Source of the DNA: Betaproteobacteria bacterium
GTDB taxonomy: Bacteria > Pseudomonadota > Gammaproteobacteria > Burkholderiales > SG8-39
NCBI GenBank assembly: GCA_029858545.1
Contig: JAOUFA010000247.1
Coordinates: forward strand, 1 to 5,830
Direction of reading: 5' to 3'
Length of the DNA stretch: 5,830 nucleotides
In this document: piece after piece, positions 1 through 5,650 of the stretch
How positions within the stretch are numbered: position 1 is the first letter of the stretch
Layout: every line of letters begins with the position of its first letter
The notes under the pieces: model-generated
What the model saw: only the letters and a program-made list of their open reading frames with translations
Database searches by the model: none
What the model was told of the DNA's origin: nothing
Translations under genes and position numbers: made by a program

Positions 1-632
1 GCGGCCCGGACTCGAGCCGCTATTTCGTCAACGACTACAACCTCACCGCCTACATTCCGGCGCGCCGGTGGGACACGCTCGCGCTCAACGTCTTTCACTC
101 GCGCGCCCATGTCACCCACGAGGGTCTAACCGACTATGCGCTGCTGCAGCAGCGCTACGGCCTGGACTGCAATCAATATCCCGCCGGCCCGGACCGCACG
201 GCCTGCCTGTCGGCCGAGGCCGCCGGGATCTCCGGCATGCAGGGCGACAATCGCTACGGCACCGCCACCGGTCTGGGCGGCACCCAGCGCCTGCGCTCCT
301 ACGACAACTGGCGGTTCTATGCGGGGCAGGCGCTCTTCTACGGCGCGGAGTACCGCTGGAACCTGACCGACGAACGAACGCCGTTCAACATCTACGTCGC
401 CAAAGGGATCCGTACCGGCATCCAGCTCTCCGCATTCTGGGAACGCGGCATGGTCGCCGATCAATTCAGCGATTTGTTCAAGGACGGGCGCACCAGCTAC
501 GGGGTCGGCTTGCGCCTGGTGCTGTCGGGAGTGGTGGTCCGCTTCGACGTGGCGCACGGCAGCGAAGGCAGCAAGAGCCAGATCTTCATCACCTATCCGT
601 GGAGCATGTTCTCGGTGGATAGTCCGAGGTGA
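1..632 (+). CDS. Omp85/BamA-type outer-membrane beta-barrel protein, C-terminal part (5' end outside window)
   Basis: The first complete codon begins at position 3, and 209 residues can be read before the TGA at 630-632. The fragment is rich in alternating polar/hydrophobic strands with aromatic girdle residues and no cytoplasmic-type motifs, as expected for a transmembrane beta-barrel. Near fragment residues 92-100 a Gly-Gly pair is followed by LRSY, where Omp85 proteins carry their (V/I)RG(F/Y) loop-6 hallmark; the segment after it (GAEYRWNL) resembles the next strand of the surface-antigen (D15) domain. The final strands run through SYGVGLRLVLSG and VVVRFDVAHG to IFITYPWSMF, an aromatic-rich beta-signal-like end with a six-residue tail. 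Two cysteines (fragment residues 56 and 68) fall in a probable surface loop and could form a disulfide. The protein would act in the outer membrane, but whether in assembly, secretion or lipid handling cannot be told without the N-terminal domains. It converges on the kinase gene with a 13-nt gap and no evident terminator. Confidence 0.75.
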   Translation, partial: GPDSSRYFVNDYNLTAYIPARRWDTLALNVFHSRAHVTHEGLTDYALLQQRYGLDCNQYPAGPDRTACLSAEAAGISGMQGDNRYGTATGLGGTQRLRSYDNWRFYAGQALFYGAEYRWNLTDERTPFNIYVAKGIRTGIQLSAFWERGMVADQFSDLFKDGRTSYGVGLRLVLSGVVVRFDVAHGSEGSKSQIFITYPWSMFSVDSPR

Positions 633-645
633 TGACCCCGCCGCG

Positions 646-2337
646 TCAGCCCTGGCGGCCTGAGTTCGGCGGCGCGGGCGTCTCCGACAAGGGCGCGTCA
701 TTCATGCCGGCGGATACGCACGGCGGCAGGTAGAGCCGGACCACCGTGCCATTGCCGGGCTCGCTGTGAATGGCGATCTGTCCGCCGGACTGTCTGACGA
801 ATCCGAATACCGTGCTGAGTCCGAGGCCGCTGCCCTTGCCGGTCTCCTTGGTGGTGAAGAAGGGTTCGAGCGCGCGCGCCTTGACTTCCGGCTTCATGCC
901 GACTCCGGTATCGGTGACACTGATCCTAATGTACCGTTCACGCGGCGCGCCGAACTCGCCGCGGTGGCTGACCTCGCTTGCTTCGAACGCGAGACGACCG
1001 CCCTGCGGCATCGCATCGCGGGCATTGATCGCCAGGTTGAGCAGTGCGTTATCGAGCATGCCCGGGTCGACCAGGCAGGGCGCGAGCGCCGGCTCGACCG
1101 TGACCCGTATCTCGATTCGGTTGCCCAGGGTATGCGCGAGCATATCCACCAGGTTCGGCAGGTAGTGCGCCAGATCGACCGCGCGCGGCTTCAATACCTG
1201 TTGGCGCGTGAATGCGAGCAGCTTGTTCGCGAGCGACGCGCCGTGTCCGGTTGCACGGAGCGCCGCCGCCACCGGCTTGGCCAGTCGCGGCACCTCGCGC
1301 GCCGCTTCCTGGATCAATTGCAGATTGCCGGAGATGACCGTAATCAGGTTATTGAAATCGTGCGCGATTCCGCTGCTCAACTGGCCGACCGTCTCGAGCC
1401 GCTGCGCGTGCGCGAGCCGTTCCTCGGCGTGCAGGCGATGAATGGTTCCGGAGACGACATTGCCCGCCGCCTTCATGAAATTGATCTCGTCGTCCGCGAA
1501 ACGCCGCGGCTGCGCCGCGCGCGCGGAGAGGCTGCCGCTGGGACGGCCTTCGTCGAATAACGGCACGCTGACCGCGCTCCTTATGCCCAGTTCGACAATT
1601 ACCGGGTTGACCCGGACCCGGGTTTCCAGGGCGACATCATCGATCACCAGCACCTCGCCGCTCGCGAGCACATAACCCGGCTGCGAGGACGGATCGGACG
1701 TTTCGTGTATCGCCTCGATCTGTGTCTCGGTCAGACCGTGCGCGCCCTTGCAAAGCAGGCGGGTGCGCGTCGTGTCGAACAGATAGACCGTTACCACCTC
1801 GATCTCGAGCGCCTCGGCGAGCAAGGCCGGCATCGCGACCAGCAACTGGTCCAGGGAGCGCGCTGCCAGCGCCACCTGGGTCAATTGCGCCAGGTACGCG
1901 CTGTAGCGTGCGCGCAGCCGCGTCACTTCGCGCGCCCGGCGCGACTCCGTCACGTCACGCATCGAAGCGACCACGAACGACTCGGCGCCGACCGTCATCG
2001 GCGCGAGCGCGACCTCGACCGGGAACTCGCTGCCGTCCTTGCGTCGGGCGAGGAGATTCCTGTTGACGCCCATCGAGCGCGTTTGCGGATCGGCGGTGAA
2101 GACTTGCCGATGCCTGGCGTGCGCCGCGCGCAGACGTTCGGGCAGCAGCCCATCGACCGACCGCCCGGCCAGTTCGTCGGCGCCGAAGCCGATGAGTAGT
2201 TCAATGTTCGGATTGGCGAGCACGATGCGCCCGTCTGCGTCGACCACCAGCATGATCTCGGGGGCGATCTCGAACAGCTTGCGGAAGGTCCCGAAAGTAT
2301 CGAGTTCGCCGATCGGCCGCGAGCCCCTATCGGTCAA
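646..2337 (-). CDS. Cytoplasmic PAS-GAF sensor histidine kinase
   Basis: This is a 563-residue sensor kinase of a two-component system. Domain order: PAS at about 17-132 (ending RKDGSEFPVEV... then MRDVTE), GAF at about 145-300, a dimerisation/phosphoacceptor domain with H-box SSGIAHDFNN (His326 is the probable phosphorylation site), then an ATP-binding domain with N-box NLAINARDAM (Asn438), the DTGVGM motif (476-481), EPFFTTK (491-497) and the glycine-rich GKGSGLGLSTV (500-510). No transmembrane segment or signal peptide is visible, so it should sense an intracellular signal. The start is TTG at 2337-2335. It overlaps the upstream regulator's TGA as TTGA and follows a GAGGGA ribosome-binding site, and the next Met (residue 29) lies inside the PAS domain. 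Its partner is almost certainly the adjacent OmpR-family regulator. The HDFNN-type H-box is commoner in hybrid or NtrC-linked kinases, but no receiver is fused here. The PAS has a His and an Arg at the positions of FixL haem-pocket residues; the signal is otherwise unknown. Confidence 0.93.
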   Translation of the reverse strand: MTDRGSRPIGELDTFGTFRKLFEIAPEIMLVVDADGRIVLANPNIELLIGFGADELAGRSVDGLLPERLRAAHARHRQVFTADPQTRSMGVNRNLLARRKDGSEFPVEVALAPMTVGAESFVVASMRDVTESRRAREVTRLRARYSAYLAQLTQVALAARSLDQLLVAMPALLAEALEIEVVTVYLFDTTRTRLLCKGAHGLTETQIEAIHETSDPSSQPGYVLASGEVLVIDDVALETRVRVNPVIVELGIRSAVSVPLFDEGRPSGSLSARAAQPRRFADDEINFMKAAGNVVSGTIHRLHAEERLAHAQRLETVGQLSSGIAHDFNNLITVISGNLQLIQEAAREVPRLAKPVAAALRATGHGASLANKLLAFTRQQVLKPRAVDLAHYLPNLVDMLAHTLGNRIEIRVTVEPALAPCLVDPGMLDNALLNLAINARDAMPQGGRLAFEASEVSHRGEFGAPRERYIRISVTDTGVGMKPEVKARALEPFFTTKETGKGSGLGLSTVFGFVRQSGGQIAIHSEPGNGTVVRLYLPPCVSAGMNDAPLSETPAPPNSGRQG

Positions 2338-3062
2338 CGCGATTCCCTCTTCACGTCGCAGGCGAACAGGTAGCCCGCGCCGCGTACCGACTTGATGAGT
2401 CGGGGCTCCTTCACATTGCCTTCGATCTTGCGCCGCAGACGGCCGATCTGCACGTCGATCGCGCGGTCATAGGGGCCGCTTGCGCGGTAGTGGATCCGGT
2501 CCATGATCTGGTCGCGCGTCAGTACGCGCTGCGGGTTGTGTGCGAGCACGTTCAGGAGTTCGAATTCGCCGGTCGTCAGCGCGACCTCCGCGCCGGAGGG
2601 ATTTGTCAGGATGCGCGCCTGCGCGTCGAGGCACCAGCCGTCGAACACGAGTACCGAGCGCGGGTTCGTCACGGTCGCCTCCCCGGCGCGCCTGAGCACG
2701 CTCTTCGCGCGCGCGAGAAGTTCGCGCAGGTCGAAAGGTTTGCTCACATAGTCGTCGGCACCGACCTCCAGGCCGACGATGCGATCCACCGTTTCGCCGC
2801 GTCCCGAGACGATGATCACCGCGCCCTGCCAGTGCTCGCGCAGATTGCGCGCAAGCGCGACGCCGTCGGCATCGGGCAAACCCAGGTCCAAGAGCACCAG
2901 ATCGACCTTGTCGCGCGCGAGCAGCGCGCGCATCTGCTCCGCGCTATGCGCCGCGCTGACGCGGAAGCCGTGCGCGCCGAAGTAGCTGGCGATCAGCTCG
3001 GTGACGTCGGAATCGTCATCGACTGCGAGCAAATGGGGGAGAGCGGCGTTGGGTGTAAGCAC
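2334..3062 (-). CDS. OmpR-family DNA-binding response regulator
   Basis: This 242-residue protein has the usual length and architecture of the OmpR/PhoB family. The receiver domain spans about 10-124, with the acidic cluster at Asp15-Asp17, phosphoacceptor Asp59 (in VLLDLGLPDADG), switch Ser86, Tyr105 and the conserved Lys108-Pro109. A winged-helix DNA-binding domain follows at about 134-236, with LTTGEFELL before the helices, recognition-helix region DRAIDVQIGRLRRKIE and wing SVRGAGYLF. It should be phosphorylated by the kinase encoded immediately downstream. The start is GTG at 3062-3060. No ATG, GTG or TTG precedes it before an in-frame TAA at 3098-3096, and the next candidate (TTG, residue 11) would cut into the receiver, so GTG is preferred. 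No clear Shine-Dalgarno sequence precedes it. Three 10-bp-spaced GTTAC/GTAAC repeats lie 12-37 bp upstream of the start, which suggests autoregulation. Target genes are unknown; the divergent carbonic-anhydrase-like gene is a candidate. Confidence 0.95.
   Translation of the reverse strand: MLTPNAALPHLLAVDDDSDVTELIASYFGAHGFRVSAAHSAEQMRALLARDKVDLVLLDLGLPDADGVALARNLREHWQGAVIIVSGRGETVDRIVGLEVGADDYVSKPFDLRELLARAKSVLRRAGEATVTNPRSVLVFDGWCLDAQARILTNPSGAEVALTTGEFELLNVLAHNPQRVLTRDQIMDRIHYRASGPYDRAIDVQIGRLRRKIEGNVKEPRLIKSVRGAGYLFACDVKRESR
2344..2349 (-). promoter_or_regulatory. Ribosome-binding site of the kinase gene, inside the regulator gene
   Basis: On the minus strand GAGGGA lies 6 nt before the TTG start of the kinase and within the last codons of the response-regulator gene. 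It supports the TTG as the real start. With the TTGA overlap, it suggests that the kinase is translated by ribosomes finishing the regulator. Confidence 0.6.
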
Positions 3063-3074
3063 TAGGTCACGATC

Positions 3075-3099
3075 GTTACACGTTGTTACGCATTGTTAC
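3075..3099. promoter_or_regulatory. Three GTTAC direct repeats at 10-bp spacing, candidate OmpR-family operator
   Basis: GTTAC occurs at 3075-3079, 3085-3089 and 3095-3099 (GTAAC on the minus strand), each copy followed by five variable bases. The last two copies share the longer TTGTTAC. A 10-bp period puts every copy on the same face of the helix, the arrangement seen at PhoB, OmpR, TorR and CpxR sites, where regulator dimers bind head to tail. The array lies just upstream of the regulator's start codon and about 145 bp upstream of the divergent gene's start, so it could serve either promoter. Binding by the local regulator is inferred. Confidence 0.55.
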
Positions 3100-3136
3100 C
3101 CGTCTGACACGCGTATGCGTGGATAGCTTACATGAA

Positions 3137-3162
3137 GTCACTAGGGTGAACACCTGCGTGAC
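3137..3162. promoter_or_regulatory. Centred interrupted palindrome, possible operator
   Basis: Two nested inverted pairs share exactly the same centre between 3149 and 3150: outer GTCAC (3137-3141) with GTGAC (3158-3162), and inner GGTG (3145-3148) with CACC (3151-3154). Nine of the 13 positions in each arm pair. The two-base centre makes a tight RNA loop unlikely, so a DNA site for a dimeric regulator is the better reading. It lies between the GTTAC array and the carbonic-anhydrase-like gene. No strong sigma-70 promoter was found in this intergenic stretch. A chance palindrome is possible. Confidence 0.3.
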
Positions 3163-3229
3163 GAGGCAGTCCATAAAGCGATCAGGGCGACTCTTCGCGC
3201 GGGTCGATCAACCAATCAATGAACGAGAC

Positions 3230-3235
3230 AGGAGA
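3230..3235 (+). promoter_or_regulatory. Ribosome-binding site of the carbonic-anhydrase-like gene
   Basis: AGGAGA lies 6 nt before the ATG at 3242. It decides the start over an in-frame TTG at 3083, which would add 53 residues with no recognisable feature ahead of the Tat signal. Confidence 0.7.
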
Positions 3236-3241
3236 TTCGAG

Positions 3242-3823
3242 ATGTCCAGCAAGCCGACCCAGGAGAATGCAATCAGTGTCGCCCAGCACCCCGACCATGC
3301 CGCCATGGGCACGGCCGCCGGCCGGCGCGACTTCGTCAAACTCGCGACGCTCGGCGCGGGCGCGAGCCTGCTCGGCGCACTGCTGCCGGCATCCGTCGCG
3401 CGTGCCGCGGGCGCGACCGACGCGCTGCTGCTCTCCTGCATGGACTTCCGCCTGATGGACGACATCGAGCGCTACATGTCGGGCCGGGGCTTGCGCGACA
3501 AGTACGACCACATCGTGCTCGCCGGCGCCTCGCTCGGCGCGCTCACCGACAAGTACCCCGCGTGGCGCGAGACCTTCTGGTCGCACGTGGACATCTCGAT
3601 CCAGCTGCACCACATCCGCAGGGTGATCGTGATGGATCACCGCGACTGCGGCGCCTACAAGGTGTTTCTCGGCGAGGACTTCGCCAAGGACGCGAAGAAG
3701 GAAACCGCCGCGCACGCCGCGCAACTGAAGAAGCTCTCCGGGGAGATCAAGAAGAAGCATCCCAAGCTGGAAGTCGAGCTGCTCCTGATGGCGCTCGACG
3801 GCAAGGTGGAAAAGATTTCCTAG
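3242..3823 (+). CDS. Tat-exported beta-carbonic-anhydrase-like protein
   Basis: The 193-residue product starts with a twin-arginine signal: GRRDFVK at 27-33, a hydrophobic stretch to about residue 50, and a likely cleavage site after ARA (residue 55). It should therefore be exported folded to the periplasm. The mature part keeps the beta-class carbonic anhydrase metal site: Cys66 in SCMDFR (C-x-D-x-R, including the Asp68/Arg70 dyad) and His133/Cys136 in DHRDCGAY (H-x-x-C). This implies a zinc enzyme that interconverts CO2 and bicarbonate. It is unusually small: the mature chain is about 138 residues against roughly 200 for typical family members. The signal peptide replaces the N-terminal helices, only 57 residues follow Cys136, and the usual Arg-Asn-containing strand after the first motif reads IVLAGASLGAL instead. 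Catalysis is therefore likely but not assured. The C-terminal half is lysine-rich. The chemoreceptor gene follows 93 nt downstream on the same strand, and the two-component operon is divergent upstream. Confidence 0.85.
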   Translation: MSSKPTQENAISVAQHPDHAAMGTAAGRRDFVKLATLGAGASLLGALLPASVARAAGATDALLLSCMDFRLMDDIERYMSGRGLRDKYDHIVLAGASLGALTDKYPAWRETFWSHVDISIQLHHIRRVIVMDHRDCGAYKVFLGEDFAKDAKKETAAHAAQLKKLSGEIKKKHPKLEVELLLMALDGKVEKIS

Positions 3824-3834
3824 GAACGGGGGCA

Positions 3835-3869
3835 CGGGCCGCCTTTCGACCGAAAAGCGGTCCGGCCCG
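3835..3869 (+). promoter_or_regulatory. Bulged hairpin between the carbonic-anhydrase-like and chemoreceptor genes
   Basis: CGGGCCG (3835-3841) pairs with CGGCCCG (3863-3869), and inside it GACCG (3848-3852) pairs with CGGTC (3858-3862) around an AAAAG loop, leaving a 6-nt bulge on the 5' side (3842-3847). The 12 base pairs are perfect and GC-rich. No T-run follows, so it is not a standard intrinsic terminator. It could be a partial attenuator or an mRNA-stabilising or processing element that makes expression of the two genes unequal. Confidence 0.4.
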
Positions 3870-3906
3870 CGGTGACCACCGCGATCGGTTTCAGAGTCTA
3901 CTCGAC

Positions 3907-3912
3907 AGGAGG
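3907..3912 (+). promoter_or_regulatory. Strong ribosome-binding site of the chemoreceptor gene
   Basis: A full AGGAGG lies 4 nt before the ATG at 3917. It selects this start over the in-frame GTG at 3872, which would place 15 residues without a recognisable role before the first membrane segment. Confidence 0.7.
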
Positions 3913-3916
3913 CAGC

Positions 3917-5641
3917 ATGAGCAGCAAATCGTTGACTGTGGGAATGAGGGTGGGCGGAACGAGCGCGATTCTGCTCGCGTTCCTGATCGCCGTCGGCAGC
4001 TATTCGATCATCGGCCTGAAGTCCGTCGCCGACGAGGTCGAGGAGATCGCGAAGGAGGATATCCCCCTGATCGAAAAGCTCGGACAGCTTGAAATACTCG
4101 GTCAGCGGGCGCGCGTGAACGTCGAGAAGGCGGCGCGCGCCGGCGGACTTCGCGGCGACGGAGTCAAGCTTCTCGAAACCGCGAGCGAGCGCCACGGCCA
4201 GATCGAGAAGGATGCGCGGAAGCTGGTGGCCGAGCTCCACACGCTGACGCAGGACGGAATCAAGCATGCGAAGAATGCGCAGTCGAGACGCGAATTCGAG
4301 CAGATCGGGGCGGGCCTGCGGACGGTCGAGAAGGAGTTGCACGACGTCGACACGCATGCCGCGGCCTTCTTCCGGATGGTGAAGGACGGTCACAGCATCG
4401 CCGAGGCGGAGAAGGCCCTGCTCGCGCTCGAGAACGAGGAGATGCAGGTGGTCACCGGAATCGAGGTGCTCCTCAAGTCGATCGAGAAATTCACCGACGA
4501 ATCGCTGCACACGGTCGAGCAGCACGAAACCGACGTCATCCGCTTTGTGCTGGGACTCGGTATCTCGGCACTTCTCATCGGCGCGCTCCTGTCGTCGCTG
4601 CTCGTGCGCGGCCTCGCCCGGCAACTGGGCGGCGAGCCCGAGTACGCGGCCGAGATCGTGCGCCAGGTGGCCGACGGAAACCTCAACATCAGGATCAACA
4701 TGCGGGACAACGACCGCTCAAGCCTGCTCTACGCGATGCGCGGCATGGTGGAGAGGCTGACGCAGACCGTCTCGGAGGTGCGCGGCGCCGCCGATGCGCT
4801 GACCTCCGCGGCGGAAGAAGTGAGCGCCACCGCGCAGTCGATGAGCCAGGCCTCCAGCGAGCAGGCCGCGAGCGTCGAGGAAACGAGCGCATCCATCGAG
4901 CAGATGACCGCCTCGATCACGCAGAACGGCGAGAATGCCAAGGTCACCGACGGCATGGCGGTGCAGACCTCCAGGCAGGCGAGCGAAGGCGGCTCCGCGG
5001 TCGAGCAAACGGTCGAGGCGATGAAGCAGATCGCCAAGCGCATCGACATCATCGACGACATCGCCTACCAGACCAACCTGCTCGCGTTGAACGCCGCGAT
5101 CGAGGCGGCGCGCGCGGGCGAGCACGGCAAGGGCTTCGCGGTGGTGGCGGGAGAGGTGAGAAAGCTCGCCGAACGCAGCCAGGTCGCGGCGCAGGAGATC
5201 GGCGAGATGGCGGGCAGTTCCGTGGCGGTGGCCGAGAAGGCCGGGAGATTCCTTGGCGAAATCGTGCCGGCGATCAAGAAGACCTCCGACCTGGTGCAGG
5301 AGATCTCGGCGGCTTCCGAGGAGCAGTCCTCCAGCGTCGGCCAGATCAACACCTCGATGGTGCAGCTGAACCAGATCACGCAGCAAAATGCCTCCTCTTC
5401 CGAGGAGCTGGCGGCCACCGCCGAGGAGATGAGCAGCCAGGCGGAGAACCTCCAGCAGCTGGTCGGGTTCTTCAAGGTCGCCAGCGACGGCCAAATCGGG
5501 CGTGTCGTGGCAAGGCGCGCCGCCGCTCCCGCATCGGGTGCGAAAGAAGCGCCGCATTCTCTCGCGCACGCCGCCGCCCCCAAGACGCCGTCGCGCGACG
5601 CACCGCGCGCGCCGCAAACCACCGAATTCGTCAAGTTCTAG
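3917..5641 (+). CDS. Methyl-accepting chemotaxis protein (transmembrane chemoreceptor)
   Basis: This 574-residue inner-membrane receptor would control a CheA/CheW array. Order of parts: short cytoplasmic N-terminus; TM1 at about 12-34; a roughly 174-residue, mostly helical periplasmic sensor domain (35-208) of the four-helix-bundle kind, ligand unknown; TM2 at about 209-230; a HAMP region at about 231-285 starting RGLARQLGGEPEY; then the long antiparallel coiled-coil signalling domain. The hairpin tip is unmistakable: IAYQTNLLALNAAIEAARAG (about 382-401) followed by GKGFAVVAGEVRKLAERS. Glu/Gln-rich stretches such as ASSEQAASVEET (312-323) and NASSSEELAATAEEM (491-505) are probable methylation regions. 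Compared with remembered E. coli Tsr (36 heptads), each arm is shorter by 7 residues, which fits the 34-heptad class. An Ala/Pro-rich tail of about 45 residues ends in EFVKF, matching the pattern for a CheR/CheB docking pentapeptide. A small gene starts 9 nt after the stop, so the two probably share a transcript. Confidence 0.95.
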   Translation: MSSKSLTVGMRVGGTSAILLAFLIAVGSYSIIGLKSVADEVEEIAKEDIPLIEKLGQLEILGQRARVNVEKAARAGGLRGDGVKLLETASERHGQIEKDARKLVAELHTLTQDGIKHAKNAQSRREFEQIGAGLRTVEKELHDVDTHAAAFFRMVKDGHSIAEAEKALLALENEEMQVVTGIEVLLKSIEKFTDESLHTVEQHETDVIRFVLGLGISALLIGALLSSLLVRGLARQLGGEPEYAAEIVRQVADGNLNIRINMRDNDRSSLLYAMRGMVERLTQTVSEVRGAADALTSAAEEVSATAQSMSQASSEQAASVEETSASIEQMTASITQNGENAKVTDGMAVQTSRQASEGGSAVEQTVEAMKQIAKRIDIIDDIAYQTNLLALNAAIEAARAGEHGKGFAVVAGEVRKLAERSQVAAQEIGEMAGSSVAVAEKAGRFLGEIVPAIKKTSDLVQEISAASEEQSSSVGQINTSMVQLNQITQQNASSSEELAATAEEMSSQAENLQQLVGFFKVASDGQIGRVVARRAAAPASGAKEAPHSLAHAAAPKTPSRDAPRAPQTTEFVKF

Positions 5642-5650
5642 GCTGCGCTC

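Noticed and set aside
633..660. Possible bidirectional terminator between the converging barrel and kinase genes
   Set aside because: Only a weak CCGCC/GGCGG pairing with a long loop and no T-run is present.
766..1560. A 264-codon plus-strand open frame opposite the histidine kinase
   Set aside because: It is antisense to the conserved kinase and GAF domains; its composition is that of a shadow frame.
3104..3131. Possible sigma-70 promoter (CTGACA, then GCTTAC at 16-bp spacing) driving the plus-strand genes
   Set aside because: The -35 box is fair, but the -10 box matches only 2 of 6 consensus bases and no better spacing exists, so it is not annotated.
3083..3241. Longer N-terminus for the carbonic-anhydrase-like protein from an in-frame TTG
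   Set aside because: The ATG at 3242 has a good ribosome-binding site and puts the twin-arginine motif at a normal distance from the N-terminus; the extension would be coded by the operator region.
3872..3916. GTG start 45 bases upstream for the chemoreceptor
   Set aside because: The AGGAGG at 3907-3912 directly precedes the ATG at 3917, which gives a normal short cytoplasmic N-terminus before TM1.
3182..4624. A 480-codon open frame on the minus strand across the carbonic-anhydrase-like and chemoreceptor genes
   Set aside because: It is antisense to two well-supported genes, is rich in Arg/His/Asp/Leu as expected for a GC-rich shadow frame, and shows no recognisable domain.
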